DNA of 64,000 nt from Deltaproteobacteria bacterium (GCA_005879535.1 VBKI01000068.1:1-64000), one strand, 5' to 3'. Numbered from the stretch's first letter, positions 15,126 to 25,540 are shown. Translations and numbers: made by a program. Notes: generated by a model from the letters alone, not told the origin.

Positions 15126-16745
15126 CTACTCGACGCTCAGCGAATACGCCTGCGTCGCGCTAGCGTCCTTGTTCCGCGGGCTCGAGATTTCCAGCGCATA
15201 GTCGCCCTCCTTCAGCGGCACCGCGATCAGCTTCTCCTCTCCTTCGCCGCGCTTCGCGTCCGACGATCCGATCACCTCCGCGGGCCGGTCGCCGCGCAGC
15301 TCGTACAGGCGGAGCTGCAGATCGACGCCACGGACCGCGGACAAGATCATGCTCAACGGAGCGTGGCCCGCGCCGACGTGGAAGCGGAATACGTCGATGT
15401 CCTTGCGTGGCCAGATCCAGCCCTTGAGCTGGATGGGGAGAGAAAGAACGGGCGCCGTCGCGACGTCGTCGTTCGGTTCGCGCTCGGTCGACCCGTCGTC
15501 GGGAGAAAGCTGGACGGAAAGCCGGTACGGCGTCTGCCGATCCTCGCCGTCGCGCACCCACTTGCCGTCGAGCTGGCGCGCCGCCGCCTGTACCAGCACG
15601 TAACTGTCTCCAGCGGGAATCCCGACCGAGGGAAGCACTTCGGCCTCCCGCGGGCCGCCCTCGTTGACGCGCGCGAGCAGCCGGGGCTTCTCCGCGCCCG
15701 CGCCCGCGTCCGCGTAAGCAGCCAGCTCCAGGTCTGCGCGGTCCGCCCCGGTCAGCTCGGCGTGGAGCACCATCGGAGCGTCGGCGTGGATGCGGTACCA
15801 GTCCTGATCGCCCGCCGGCGCGATGAACCCGGTGGCCGTCTCGTGCAGCGCCGTTGCGTGCTGCGGATCGTCGTTCGGCTCGACCTCAAGATCTGCCGCT
15901 CCCGGCTCCACGGCCGCCAAGATGGTGTACGGCGCGAGGGGAGCACCCCGGCGCGAGTGACCCTTGAGGACAAGGTAGTACCCGCCGGCCGCGGCGCCTC
16001 CGTCGGGCAGTCCCCCGTCGGGGGAGTCGGCGAGATGCAACGACAGGTCGCGGACGAGCAGCGCATCGGCTCCGTGGAACGTCGCCAGCAATGACGCATC
16101 GGAGAGTGCGCGCACTTCCAGGTCCGGACGCACCCCTGCCACGGCCGTGACCTCGATGCGCAGAACGTCGGTGGCCGACGGGGTGACCTCCAGGCGATAC
16201 CAGTCCTCGTCCTCCGCAGAGAGATACGTCCCCTGCACGGGCTTTCCCGGCTGCAGTGGCGTCGCATCGACCGCGCGATCGTTCGGCTCCAGCTCCTGCC
16301 CCGGCTGCGGGTCGGCGCCGAGGACGGTCAGCTCGTAGTCCTGCGGGCCCGTTCCGGAAACCTTGACGAAGCACGCTTCGACGCACGCCATCGCGGGAAT
16401 GACGCCTGGATCCTCGCCGCCGGCGTGCGCGCGAAGCGTCCGGTTCCGATCGCGATCGTACGTCTCGAGAAATGCGTCGCGGGCGAGCTTGAGCTCGACC
16501 CGCAGCGCCAGCGTCTTGCCGCCCGGGACTCCCACCCGATACCAGTCGTCGTCCTTCGGCGCCTGCAACGAACCGGTCACCACGGCGCGCGCGGGGATCT
16601 GCTGCGCTCGCTGGAAGTCGTTCGGCTCCTGCTCCCGGACGCGCTCGGGAGCTGCGGCTGCCAGCGGGGATTCGGTTGGCGGCAGAGGAGCCGCCTTCTC
16701 GCGACACGCGCAGAGCAGCGCCGCGACGAGCAAAGCTCGACGCAT
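15126..16745 (-). CDS. Lipoprotein with PPC-like beta-sandwich repeats
   Basis: A 539-residue protein with a lipoprotein signal (MRRALLVAALLCAC, Cys at about residue 14). It contains four PPC-type (bacterial pre-peptidase C-terminal-like) modules, each recognisable by an EPND start and a DxDWYR/DIDVFRF strand: near residues 40-65 (EPNDFQRAQ, DDDWYRV), 155-180 (EPNDRAVDA, DEDWYRL), 285-310 (EPNDDPQHA, DQDWYRI) and 415-445 (EPNDDVATA, DIDVFRF). No protease domain is attached. Its ATG at 16745 abuts the stop of the zinc-ribbon gene (16746), so the two are likely co-transcribed. The role is unknown, probably cell-surface. Confidence 0.8.
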   Translation of the reverse strand: MRRALLVAALLCACREKAAPLPPTESPLAAAAPERVREQEPNDFQRAQQIPARAVVTGSLQAPKDDDWYRVGVPGGKTLALRVELKLARDAFLETYDRDRNRTLRAHAGGEDPGVIPAMACVEACFVKVSGTGPQDYELTVLGADPQPGQELEPNDRAVDATPLQPGKPVQGTYLSAEDEDWYRLEVTPSATDVLRIEVTAVAGVRPDLEVRALSDASLLATFHGADALLVRDLSLHLADSPDGGLPDGGAAAGGYYLVLKGHSRRGAPLAPYTILAAVEPGAADLEVEPNDDPQHATALHETATGFIAPAGDQDWYRIHADAPMVLHAELTGADRADLELAAYADAGAGAEKPRLLARVNEGGPREAEVLPSVGIPAGDSYVLVQAAARQLDGKWVRDGEDRQTPYRLSVQLSPDDGSTEREPNDDVATAPVLSLPIQLKGWIWPRKDIDVFRFHVGAGHAPLSMILSAVRGVDLQLRLYELRGDRPAEVIGSSDAKRGEGEEKLIAVPLKEGDYALEISSPRNKDASATQAYSLSVE

Positions 16746-17156
16746 CTACTTGCGCGCGGCCTTCGTACCCGGATTCAGCTTGACCGCGAACTGCCGGTAG
16801 AACTCGACGATTCCCTTGGTGAGCTGCTGCGCCGAATCGCCTTCCTCGGCGAAGTCAGCCGATTCCAGCCAGATCCCGCCGCAGCTCTCGCAGGTCTCGT
16901 ACACCAGCGGATTGCGCTTGTGCTGGCTCTCCACCGCCAGCAGGCCGACGTGGTCAACCGGGCACTCGCCCGCGTCCTCCTCCGGGTTGGCCCTGCCGCC
17001 CATCGCCTCGAGCGTCGGCAGACCGCTGTGCAGGAGGAGCCGGTTGAGGTCTGCGACGTCGAGCCAGAGACCTCCGCACTCGGCGCAACGAAAGAGGAGA
17101 CGGTCCTCTCCGTTGGTGAGCTCGGTCATCTCCGTGTTGTCGCGCGGGCAATCCAT
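16746..17156 (-). CDS. Double zinc-ribbon protein (zf-TFIIB type)
   Basis: A 136-residue cytoplasmic protein with two zf-TFIIB-like knuckle pairs: CPRD...CAECGGLWLDVADL (N-terminal) and CPVD...CESCGGIWLESADF (C-terminal). Such short proteins are widespread and of unknown function; the CxxCGGxW(L/F) signature is diagnostic. It lies between murA and the PPC lipoprotein, the latter directly adjacent. A weak hairpin (AAAGCC/GGCTTT) in the 74-bp gap after murA may separate the transcripts. Confidence 0.8.
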   Translation of the reverse strand: MDCPRDNTEMTELTNGEDRLLFRCAECGGLWLDVADLNRLLLHSGLPTLEAMGGRANPEEDAGECPVDHVGLLAVESQHKRNPLVYETCESCGGIWLESADFAEEGDSAQQLTKGIVEFYRQFAVKLNPGTKAARK

Positions 17157-17230
17157 GGGTTCTTCGTGCTCCGGTCAGGAGGGTAGGACTCAAAGCCTAG
17201 CCCACCGGCTTTCCCGAGGGCAACGGGCGT

Positions 17231-18493
17231 TCAAGCGAGTGCGCCTTTCACGCGACGGATGCCTGCTCCGAGCGCCTCCAGCTTCTTCTCCAGCGCCTCG
17301 TAGCCGCGATCCAGGTGGTAGACGCGGTGGACGGTGGTCTTTCCCTCCGCCCGGAGCCCGGCCAGCACCAGCGAGGCGCTGGCGCGCAGGTCGGTGGCCA
17401 TCACCGGCGCCCCCGACAAGCGCGACACGCCGCGCACGACGGCGGTGTGCCCGTCGATCGCGATGTCCGCTCCCATGCGCACGAGCTCCTGCACGTGCAT
17501 GAAGCGGTTCTCGAAGACGGTCTCGACCACCCGCGATGCTCCTCGCGCGATCGTCAGGCAAGCCATGAGCTGCGCCTGCAGATCGGTGGGAAAACCGGGG
17601 AACGGCGCGGTGATGAAGTCGACCGCCTCGGGCCGCTCCGGCGCGACGATGCGAAGACCGCCCCGCTCGCTCGAGATGCGCGCTCCCGCCTCGCGCATCT
17701 TGGCCAGCACTCCATCGAGGTCGTCGGCGCGCGCACCCCTCACCACAACGTCACCGCCCGTGATCATGGCAGCCGCCAGCAGCGTTCCCGCCTCGATCCG
17801 ATCGGGGATCACCTGGAGGTCCATCGGACGCAGGCTCGTGACTCCCTCGACGACGATGACGCTGCTGCCGCCCCCCTGGATGCGCGCGCCCATCGCGTTC
17901 AGGGCGTCCGCCAGCGCCATCACCTCGGGCTCGCGGGCACAGTTCTCCAGCACGGTGCGGCCGTCGGCGAGCGACGCCGCCATCATGAGGTTCTCGGTGC
18001 CCGTCACGGTCGGCAGATCGAACAGCACGGTCGCGCCGCGCAGCCGCGTCGCGGACGCTTCGACGTAGCCGTGCGCCAGCTCGATCTTCGCGCCCAGGAG
18101 CTGCAGCCCCTTGAGGTGCTGATCGATCGGGCGCGCGCCGATGGCGCAGCCGCCGGGCAGCGAGACGCGGGCGCGGCCGAAACGGGCCACGAGCGGCCCC
18201 AGCACCAGGACGCTGGCGCGCATCGTCTTCACCATCTCGTAGGGGGCTTCCGGATTGGCGACGTGCTCCGTGTCGACCTGCACGGTCGCTCCGTCGCGTT
18301 CGACGCGCGCTCCCATGTGGCCGAGCAGCCTGCCCAGCGTGCGGATGTCGGCGAGATCCGGCACGCCGCGGAAGATGGACCGGCCTTCTGCGAGCAGCGC
18401 AGCGGCGATCTGCGGCAGCGTGGCGTTCTTCGAGCCGGACACCTGCACTTCACCGGACAGCGGCTTGCCCCCGGTGATCTCGATCGCGTCCAT
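17231..18493 (-). CDS. murA: UDP-N-acetylglucosamine 1-carboxyvinyltransferase
   Basis: MurA transfers enolpyruvate from PEP to UDP-GlcNAc, the first committed step of peptidoglycan synthesis. The 420-residue length is normal. Visible signatures are [19 protein letters not shown] at the N-terminus, the catalytic-Cys loop [11 protein letters not shown] (Cys retained, as in fosfomycin-sensitive enzymes), and [16 protein letters not shown] in the C-terminal half. The ATG at 18493 directly follows the prmC stop, and prfA-prmC-prmC-murA form one minus-strand operon. Confidence 0.97.
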   Translation of the reverse strand: MDAIEITGGKPLSGEVQVSGSKNATLPQIAAALLAEGRSIFRGVPDLADIRTLGRLLGHMGARVERDGATVQVDTEHVANPEAPYEMVKTMRASVLVLGPLVARFGRARVSLPGGCAIGARPIDQHLKGLQLLGAKIELAHGYVEASATRLRGATVLFDLPTVTGTENLMMAASLADGRTVLENCAREPEVMALADALNAMGARIQGGGSSVIVVEGVTSLRPMDLQVIPDRIEAGTLLAAAMITGGDVVVRGARADDLDGVLAKMREAGARISSERGGLRIVAPERPEAVDFITAPFPGFPTDLQAQLMACLTIARGASRVVETVFENRFMHVQELVRMGADIAIDGHTAVVRGVSRLSGAPVMATDLRASASLVLAGLRAEGKTTVHRVYHLDRGYEALEKKLEALGAGIRRVKGALA

Positions 18494-19351
18494 CTACGCC
18501 CCTTTCCCTACGACGTGGCGGTCGAGCCCCGCGAGGTCACGCTCGATGCGCAGCTGCGTCAACCCCGCCTCGCGCAGCAGGACCACCACCGCCTCTCCCT
18601 GCGCGGGATCGATCTCCGTGACGAACAATCCGCCGGGCGCCAGCCAATCCCGGATTCCGGCGGCGATCCTGCGGATGACGGCGAGGCCGTCGTCGCCCCC
18701 GAAGAGCGCGAGGTGCGGCTCGTGTTGCACGACGTCGGGAGCAAGTCTCTTCGCATCCGCTATGGGCACGTAGGGTGGGTTCGCCGCGATCGCATCGTAC
18801 CGGACCTTCTCTGGCAGCGCCGCATATAGATCTCCCGTGATCACCCTGACCCGGCCGGCGGCGAGTCTTTCCGCGTTCCGCCGCGCCACCGCCGCCGCGT
18901 CTTCCGAGACTTCGACGAGGTCCACGCTCGCCTGCGGCCGCTCGGCGGCGATGGAGATTCCGACCGCGCCCGATCCCGCGCAGAGATCGAGCACCCGTAC
19001 GTGGCGGTCTTTGGCGAGGTACTCGGTGACGATGCGCACCAGGAGCTCGGTCTCCGGCCGGGGAATGAACACTCCCGGCGCCACCTCGAAGGGCCGACCA
19101 TGGAACTCCTTCGACCGCAGGATGTAGGCGACCGGCTCGCGCGCGCCCCGGCGTTTGATCAACGCCTTGAAGGTCGCGAGCTCTCCACCAGCGAGAGGCT
19201 TGTCCGCGTCGATATAGAGGCGGATCCGGTCGCAGCGAAGGGCATGCGCAAGAAGGAGCTCCGCGTCGAGGCGAGGGTTCTCCACGCCCTTCTTGCCGAG
19301 CCATTCCCGCGCCCACTGCAAGAGCGAGCGCACCGTCCAGGTCTCAGCCAT
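18494..19351 (-). CDS. prmC: Peptide chain release factor N5-glutamine methyltransferase
   Basis: PrmC methylates the Gln of the GGQ motif in release factors. The 285-residue protein has the N-terminal helical domain (residues 1-75, RSLLQWAREWLGKKGVENPR), the FIPRPETELLV linker motif, the SAM-binding motif VLDLCAGSGAVGISIA and the catalytic NPPY (AIAANPPYVPI). I chose ATG 19351 rather than an in-frame codon at 19402 because it gives the standard N-terminus ([11 protein letters not shown]). It overlaps the end of the second PrmC-like gene by 8 bp and abuts murA. Confidence 0.92.
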   Translation of the reverse strand: MAETWTVRSLLQWAREWLGKKGVENPRLDAELLLAHALRCDRIRLYIDADKPLAGGELATFKALIKRRGAREPVAYILRSKEFHGRPFEVAPGVFIPRPETELLVRIVTEYLAKDRHVRVLDLCAGSGAVGISIAAERPQASVDLVEVSEDAAAVARRNAERLAAGRVRVITGDLYAALPEKVRYDAIAANPPYVPIADAKRLAPDVVQHEPHLALFGGDDGLAVIRRIAAGIRDWLAPGGLFVTEIDPAQGEAVVVLLREAGLTQLRIERDLAGLDRHVVGKGA

Positions 19352-20192
19352 GGTTCTGCGCCGAAACCACCCTGCGCACGCCTTCCTTGTCGCAGTGGGC
19401 ACGCGGGTCGCGAAGTCCTGCGCCGGTGAGCAGGCCGATCACTTTCTCGACCTGTGAAGGGTCGCACTCCTGGGCATAGACTCCGCGGGGGGCCAGCCAT
19501 TCGGGCAACTCGCCGATCAGCCGGCGCACCACGTCCAGTCCGTCGGGACCGCCGAAGAAGCTGACCGCCGGCTCGTGGTTGATCACCTCTTCGGGCAGCT
19601 CCGTGCCGTCGGGAACCCAGGGTGGGTTGGCGGTGACGATCGCGTATCTGCGGCCGCGCGACAGCGGCTCGAAGAGGTCTCCCGCGAAGCAGAGCGCGCG
19701 TCCGGGAATGAGCCGTTCCGCGTTCTCCCGGGCGAGCTCGATGGCCTCGGTGGACACGTCGGTCAGGTCGACGCGAAGTCCCGGGCGCGCGCGGGCAACG
19801 CAGATGCCCGCCGCGCCGATGCCGCAGGCGAGGTCGAGCGCGAACCCCGACACTTCGGGTGCGGCGCGCTCGAGGGCCGCGTTGATCAGGACGGGCAGAT
19901 CGAGTCGGGGGATAAAGCCGCGGCGGTCGACCTTGAAGCGGAGCCCGAGCAGCTCGACGGCGCCTACGATGTAACCGGTGGGCTCGGCGTTCAGGCGCCG
20001 CGAAAGCAGGCGCATGAACTCGCCATGGTGGACGGAATCGAGGGCGCTCTGCCAGCGGTCGGGTAGCTCCGCCGGCAGCAGGCCGAGCGCGTGCGCGACG
20101 AGCTCCTGCGCTTCCTGCTGCGGATCTTCGCTGAGCAACTCCGGCGCCGCGAGCCGCTTCGCGGTGTGTTGCACGAGCTCGCCCACCGTCAT
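19344..20192 (-). CDS. Second PrmC/HemK-like methyltransferase, diverged
   Basis: A 282-residue paralogue of the adjacent prmC with the same layout: N-terminal helical domain, linker [11 protein letters not shown] (where PrmC has PRPETE), SAM motif [16 protein letters not shown], and catalytic tetrapeptide NPPW ([12 protein letters not shown]) in place of NPPY. NPP followed by an aromatic is still compatible with methyl transfer to amide or amino groups, so it may be active, perhaps on another substrate. Its ATG (20192) overlaps the prfA stop as ATGA, so it is translated directly behind RF1. It could be the true RF1 methylase, a second protein methylase, or a decaying duplicate. Confidence 0.75.
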   Translation of the reverse strand: MTVGELVQHTAKRLAAPELLSEDPQQEAQELVAHALGLLPAELPDRWQSALDSVHHGEFMRLLSRRLNAEPTGYIVGAVELLGLRFKVDRRGFIPRLDLPVLINAALERAAPEVSGFALDLACGIGAAGICVARARPGLRVDLTDVSTEAIELARENAERLIPGRALCFAGDLFEPLSRGRRYAIVTANPPWVPDGTELPEEVINHEPAVSFFGGPDGLDVVRRLIGELPEWLAPRGVYAQECDPSQVEKVIGLLTGAGLRDPRAHCDKEGVRRVVSAQNHG

Positions 20193-21262
20193 GCGCGCGC
20201 TTGCTGCTGGCGCAGCGCCTCCGCCTGGAAGAAGGTGCGGCAGGCGACGACCATGTCCTCGATGTCGCCGTCCATCACGGCGGCGAGATTGTGGCGCGTC
20301 AGTCCGATGCGGTGGTCGGTCAGCCGATCCTGCGGAAAGTTGTAGGTGCGGATCTTCTCGCTGCGGTCGCCGGTTCCCACCTGCGACTTGCGCTGCGCGT
20401 CGCGGGCGCTGCGCTGCTTCTCCTGCTCCATCTCGTACAGCCGCGCGCGAAGCATCTTCAGCGCCATGGCGCGGTTCTTGATCTGCGACTTCTCCTGCTG
20501 GCACTTCACCACCACGCCGCTGGGCTTGTGCGTCAGCCGCACCGCGGAATCCGTCGTGTTGACGCTCTGACCACCCGACCCGGTCGAGCGCATCACGTCC
20601 ATCTGGATGTCCGCGGGGTTGATGTGGACGTCCACCTCCTCCGCCTCCGGCATCACGGACACCGTCGCCGTGGAGGTGTGGATGCGACCTTGCGCCTCGG
20701 TGGCGGGGACGCGTTGCACGCGGTGCACGCCGGACTCGTACTTGAGGAAGCTGAACACGCCGTCGCCCTCGATGGTCACGCTCGCGTCCTTGATTCCGCC
20801 GGCGGCGTTGTCGCTGGAGTCCATCAGCGAGGTCTTCCAGCCTTTTCGCTCTGCGTACCGCAGGTACATGCGCAGGAGCTCCGCCGCGAAGAGGCCCGCC
20901 TCGTCGCCGCCCGCGCCCGCCCGCACTTCCAGGATCACGCTGCGCTCGTCGTTCGGATCCCGGGGCAGGAGCAGGATCTTCAGGCGCTCGTTCAGCTCTT
21001 CCACCTTGGGCTGCAGGAGAGGAATCTCCTCGCGCGCCATCGCGCGCATCTCCGCATCGGCGTCATCGAGCGCGGTGCGATATTCGTCGAGCTCCGCCTT
21101 GATGCGCTTGTACTCGCGGAAGGTCTCGACCAGGGACTCCAGTTGCGCCCGCTCTTTCGCCACCTGCGAAAAGCGTCCCCGATCCGCGATCACCTCGGGA
21201 TTGCCCAGATCGGCGGTCAGCCGCTCGAACCTCTGCTCGATCTCCTGCAGCTTGTCTTCCAC
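20189..21262 (-). CDS. prfA: Peptide chain release factor 1
   Basis: RF1 recognises UAA and UAG and triggers peptide release. The 357-residue protein has the class-specific PAT tripeptide ([16 protein letters not shown]), the [18 protein letters not shown] catalytic loop with intact GGQ, and a normal coiled N-terminal domain. It heads the prfA-prmC2-prmC-murA operon. An intact RF1 means UAG is read as stop in this organism, which matters for the amber codons found in two toxin genes of the island. Confidence 0.97.
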   Translation of the reverse strand: MEDKLQEIEQRFERLTADLGNPEVIADRGRFSQVAKERAQLESLVETFREYKRIKAELDEYRTALDDADAEMRAMAREEIPLLQPKVEELNERLKILLLPRDPNDERSVILEVRAGAGGDEAGLFAAELLRMYLRYAERKGWKTSLMDSSDNAAGGIKDASVTIEGDGVFSFLKYESGVHRVQRVPATEAQGRIHTSTATVSVMPEAEEVDVHINPADIQMDVMRSTGSGGQSVNTTDSAVRLTHKPSGVVVKCQQEKSQIKNRAMALKMLRARLYEMEQEKQRSARDAQRKSQVGTGDRSEKIRTYNFPQDRLTDHRIGLTRHNLAAVMDGDIEDMVVACRTFFQAEALRQQQARA

Positions 21263-21391
21263 GTCCCTCGTTGCCCCGGAAGGCGCCGGACCCTATCCGC
21301 GCCCCCGGCGGAAAGCAACGTACAGTTCCGAACGGTTGCCGTCGTGATCACCTTCGGAGCGGGCGCGTTCACGCGCCCCGAGGTGCGTCGT

Positions 21392-22721
21392 ATGCGCTCG
21401 CTCCGTTGGCCCGTGGTCGCGGCATTCGCGGGAATCGTTGCCTGCAACAGCGTGGAACAGGGAATTCCGGGAGGCGGCGGAGGAGGTGGCTTCGGGACGG
21501 ACGCTGGCGCAGCGACCGATGCCGGCGCCGGCGGTAGCGGTGGCGAAGGCACGGTCGACGCGGGAACGACATCGGGCGCCGACGCCGGGGGCGGTGGCAC
21601 TGGTGGAGGCGGTAACGGCAACGCAGATGCCGGCACGACGGTCAGCGATTGCGCCGGCGTTGCGCCCGCCTCACTGGGTACGATGGCGTCTTATTCCGAG
21701 GGCTATGATTCCAGTTCTGGCGTCTGCGGAGCCCCGGTCGGAAATGGTGCCGGTATCATCGCGCACTTCGTGGCCAGCGATCGTTACCCACGTTTTACGC
21801 TGGTCAATCCCTCGGGTGGAGTCAACGGTCGCATCGCCACGGTTGCACACGGTGGCGTCATCCCGCTTCCCAGCGGATTTTTGGACTGGTCGTTCATGCA
21901 GTTCCGCGGAACCAACGAAGAGCAGTTCATGGACGCGATCGACGATTCCGGCAGGCCGCGGAGCGCCGGCCGGAATTTCTTTTTCATGTATAGTCCGCGC
22001 GAGCAGTCCGGTCAACAATCAGAAGGACCAGCGGCGGGTGATGATGTTCGGCGCGACCGGGTCGATCCGCTGGGGTCCTCGCGATCTTTCGACCGACAGC
22101 CTCGTCTTCGGGGTGGGAGTCGATCTCAAAGGCCGGGCGCTCGTGATCCAGAGCGGTTACGGGCAGTGCAGCGGGTGCATCCTCGGTCAATGGTTCGAGC
22201 GCGACGGCACCGCGCTGACCGGCAGCTTCACGCTCATCGAGGGCTTCACGCCGGGGCCGGCGACGTGGTTCGACACGGCGCCGCTGATCGGCGGCGGATT
22301 GGCGGTCCGCCGGGTGGATGCCCGCGCGTCCGGACAGCTGCGCGGTTTCACCAGCAGCTGGCTGCTGACGGTGGAAAGCGGGAGCGCGTCGGGACGGAGC
22401 GCGCCGGCGTGGATGACCTCGCGCAACAACACCAATCTCGCGCTCGCGAGAGGCGGAAGAGCATATGCAGTGCTCGCCAACGGCGGGGATGGCGAGCGGT
22501 GCACGCAGAAGCTCGAGGTCGTCTCACCGTCCGGCAACTCGTGCGGGAGCTTCGATCTGGCGATGACCAACGACGGCAGCAGTTGCGACAACTGGGACCT
22601 CGGTCTCGGGCTCGACGGTACCGTCGTGCAACATCTGCCCGCGCAACTCGAGCAGGCGCTGGACAGCAGCGGCCGGACGAGGAGCTGCACCATCCGCTTC
22701 TGGCCCGCCGCGCTCAAATAG
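21392..22721 (+). pseudogene. Frameshifted lipoprotein with Gly/Asp-Ala-rich linker, unknown family
   Basis: The ATG at 21392 opens a lipoprotein signal (PVVAAFAGIVAC) followed by a low-complexity linker of GGGGGG and TDAGA/DAG repeats (about residues 30-85), typical of myxobacterial surface lipoproteins. The globular part runs in this frame to about NFFFMYSPREQSG (near 22010) and then continues in another frame from about VNNQKDQRRVMMFGATGS to a TAG at 22721, ending in CTIRFWPAALK. A one-base loss near 22005-22015 explains this; it may be a real mutation or a sequencing error. I recognise no domain. If the frame is repaired the protein is about 443 residues. Confidence 0.65.
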
Positions 22722-22767
22722 AGGGCTTCACAGCGGGCCTCCGGCCGGAGTAGAACGCGCCGCTCCG

Positions 22768-24267
22768 ATGGCGCTTCCCACTTTTGTCGTTTCCGCAAAG
22801 CCCGCTGCCCACGAAACGGACCTCCTCGCCCTGCTCGTGCGCGAGGGCAGCGAGGTTGCTGCCGGAGGTGGACTGGACGCGCTGCTCGCCCGCTGCGCCA
22901 AGGAAGAGGACTTCACCGGGAAGGAAGGCCAGGTCCTCTCGCTGCACACGCACGGCAAGCTCGGGGCGCAGCGCCTTGCGGCGATCGGGATAGGCAAGGA
23001 GAAAGATCGCGATCGGACGCTGGAGCAACTCCGCGCCGCGGCGTCGCGCGCGGTCAAGCTGGCGAGGGCAGCCGGCGCGAAGTCGCTCGCGATCGCCGGA
23101 CCGTTCGACGGCCCGGATCCCGTGCAGGCGGCCGCGGAAGGCGCATCTCTCGGTGCCTACGCCTTCGACCGCTACAAGAAGGAGAAGAAGCCCCTCAAGC
23201 TGACCCGTGTCGATCTGCTAATCCCCGCCAAACCTGCCCGCGTGCTCGCCGACGCCGCGCGGCTCGGATGCGAGATCGCCGACGCGGTCTGCGCCGCGCG
23301 CGACCTGGTGAACGAGTCTCCCGGCCACGCGACTCCGCGCGCGTTGGCCGCGGAGGCGCGGAAGATTTCGGAAAAGCTGGGCCTCGAGTGCGAGGTGCTC
23401 GGGAGAGCGCAGATCGCGAAGCTGGGCATGAACCTGTTCCTCGGCGTCGCGCGGGGCAGCGCCGAAGAGCCGCAGCTCGTCCGCATCGCGTACGAGCCCG
23501 CTCGCGCTGGCGGCAAAGCGGTGGCTTTGGTCGGAAAGGCCATCACGTTCGACTCCGGCGGCCTGTCGCTGAAGACCGCGCAGGGGATGGAGGACATGAA
23601 GACGGACATGGCAGGCGCGGCCGCGGTGATCGCGGCAATGCGGCTGGTCGCTGCGCTGAAGCCGCCGTTCCCGGTGCGCGCCTACTTCGGCGCCTGCGAG
23701 AACCTGCCCAGCGGGACCGCGTACAAGCCGGGCGATGTAATCGTCGGCAAGAACGGCACCAGCGTGGAAGTGCTGAACACCGACGCCGAGGGGCGGCTCG
23801 TCCTGGCAGACGTGCTGGCCTGGGCGGTCGAGGAGAAGCCCGCTGCCGTGATCGATCTGGCGACGCTGACCGGCGCAATCCTCGTGGCGCTCGGTCCCTG
23901 GATGGCGGGGCTCTTCAGCAACGACGACGCGCTCGCCGGGGAGCTGCTCGCCGCCGCCCGCGCCGCCGGAGAGCCGGTGTGGCGCATGCCCCTGCCACCC
24001 GAGATGGAGGAGCTGATCAAGAGTCCCGTGGCCGATCTGAAGAACACCGGTGGGCGCTTCGGCGGCTCGATCAACGCGGCCCTCTTCCTCCAGCACTTCG
24101 TCGGCAAGGTGCCTTGGGCGCACCTCGACATCGCCGGACCCGCCTCGATCGACAAGGAGCGCGGTTACAACGCCCGCGGCGGCACCGGCGCTGGCGTCCG
24201 CCTGCTGGCAGCATTCATCCGCCGCCGCGGCTCCGCTGCTTCTCCGCGGGCTTCCAAGGCGCGCTGA
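22768..24267 (+). CDS. pepA: Leucyl aminopeptidase (M17)
   Basis: This cytosolic hexameric di-zinc peptidase removes N-terminal residues from peptides. The 499-residue length is normal. The N-terminal domain (1-160) is less conserved; the C-terminal catalytic domain has VGKAITFDSGGLSLK (metal-binding Asp and Lys), MKTDMAGAAAVIAA and the family signature NTDAEGRLVLADVLAW. A Ser/Ala/Arg tail extends past the usual end. The gene stands alone on the plus strand and converges with the M24 gene 1 bp away. Confidence 0.95.
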   Translation: MALPTFVVSAKPAAHETDLLALLVREGSEVAAGGGLDALLARCAKEEDFTGKEGQVLSLHTHGKLGAQRLAAIGIGKEKDRDRTLEQLRAAASRAVKLARAAGAKSLAIAGPFDGPDPVQAAAEGASLGAYAFDRYKKEKKPLKLTRVDLLIPAKPARVLADAARLGCEIADAVCAARDLVNESPGHATPRALAAEARKISEKLGLECEVLGRAQIAKLGMNLFLGVARGSAEEPQLVRIAYEPARAGGKAVALVGKAITFDSGGLSLKTAQGMEDMKTDMAGAAAVIAAMRLVAALKPPFPVRAYFGACENLPSGTAYKPGDVIVGKNGTSVEVLNTDAEGRLVLADVLAWAVEEKPAAVIDLATLTGAILVALGPWMAGLFSNDDALAGELLAAARAAGEPVWRMPLPPEMEELIKSPVADLKNTGGRFGGSINAALFLQHFVGKVPWAHLDIAGPASIDKERGYNARGGTGAGVRLLAAFIRRRGSAASPRASKAR

Positions 24268-24268
24268 T

Positions 24269-25531
24269 CTACTTGGCCAGGAGCGCCGGCACCGCGGGTT
24301 GTCCCGGCCCTCCGCGGAGCTCGACCCGTCCCTGCGGCAAACAGATGTCGATCTCGCTGCGGATTCCGAAGCGACCGGCGAGATAGATTCCCGGCTCGAT
24401 GGAGAAGCAGGTGTCCGGCAGGTGGCGCCGCACGTCGTGTGTCTCGAAGTCGTCGTTGTTCACCCCGTCGCCGTGCCCGTGGTGATCGATGCTGTGCCCG
24501 GTCCGATGCAGGAAGCGGTCGCCGTAACCGGCCTTTGCGATGGGATCGCGCGCGGCCGCATCCACTTCCGCGCCGGTGGGGAGCTTCCCGATCTCCGCGC
24601 GCTCGCGCAGCAGGCGGACGGCGGCATCGCGTGCCTGGAACACCTGCGCGGCGATCCGCTGGATCTCTTCGGGGACGGTCTCTCCGAGAAAGTAGACGCG
24701 CGTCAGGTCGGCGTAGATTCCGGCCGGCGCGAGCCGCGCGCTGAAGTCCAGCAGCAGCAAGCTGTTGCGCCCGACAACCGATCCACCGCTGGGCGGCGGC
24801 GAGTAGTGCGGGTCGGCCGTGTGCGCGTCGGCGGCGACGCCGGGCCAGCTCTCCGGATCGAATCCTTCCGGCAGCATCCGCGCCCGGGCGAATTCCTGCA
24901 GCTCGCGCTCGGTCGCGGGCCGGTCCTCTTGCACCCGCCGCGCCGCTTCCTGCGCTACCGCCTCGAGGTCCGCGCTGAGCAGGTCTGCCGCCTGCGCCTG
25001 CGAGGCGAGCTCTTCCGGCGACAGCGTGCTCGTCAGCTCCGCCACCAGATCGGCGCTGGAGACCACTTCCGGTCCCATCGCCCGGACCAGCTCCAGCGTG
25101 CCGCCGTCCACGCGCGCGACGGTGGGGATCTCGTTGCGCGGGGAATAATCCATCGCCACCCGGCGGATGCCGCGAAGCAGCGCTCCCAGCTCCCGATCGC
25201 GCGTGCGCCACGAGGTGTAGGACGAAGAGCTGCCCGGGACGCCATCCAGCGAGCGGGGCTCGATGGCGTGAAGCAGCTTGCGCGGCTGTCCCTGGGCGGG
25301 AACGAGACAGTACCAGCGGCGCGACCGCGCGCCCGCCGGATCGAGCCCGAGCAGGCGATACGCGATCTCGTCCGAGCGGCGGAAATCGAAGAACAGCCAG
25401 CCGTCGAGCTTCTCCCGCTGCAGGGCCCGTTGGATGCGGGCCAACCGCTGCGGCGTGAGCCCCTCGTAGACCGGCGGCTTCTCCGGCGCGGCGACCTGGG
25501 CGAGCGCCGCGCACAACAGGACGGTGATCAA
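24269..25531 (-). CDS. Secreted M24-family metallopeptidase (Xaa-Pro aminopeptidase-like)
   Basis: A 420-residue protein with a short signal peptide (MITVLLCAALAQVAA). A creatinase-like N-terminal domain spans about 25-190, followed by a pita-bread catalytic domain. All five metal ligands are visible: Asp in LLLLDFSA, Asp in YADLTRVYF, His in HRTGHSIDHHG, Glu in FSIEPGIYL and Glu in IRSEIDI. It likely cleaves Xaa-Pro dipeptides or peptides in the periplasm. Its 5' end lies 9 bp from the stop of the Cys-rich protein gene upstream, suggesting one operon with it and the amidohydrolase. Confidence 0.85.
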   Translation of the reverse strand: MITVLLCAALAQVAAPEKPPVYEGLTPQRLARIQRALQREKLDGWLFFDFRRSDEIAYRLLGLDPAGARSRRWYCLVPAQGQPRKLLHAIEPRSLDGVPGSSSSYTSWRTRDRELGALLRGIRRVAMDYSPRNEIPTVARVDGGTLELVRAMGPEVVSSADLVAELTSTLSPEELASQAQAADLLSADLEAVAQEAARRVQEDRPATERELQEFARARMLPEGFDPESWPGVAADAHTADPHYSPPPSGGSVVGRNSLLLLDFSARLAPAGIYADLTRVYFLGETVPEEIQRIAAQVFQARDAAVRLLRERAEIGKLPTGAEVDAAARDPIAKAGYGDRFLHRTGHSIDHHGHGDGVNNDDFETHDVRRHLPDTCFSIEPGIYLAGRFGIRSEIDICLPQGRVELRGGPGQPAVPALLAK

Positions 25532-25540
25532 GGCTTTCCC

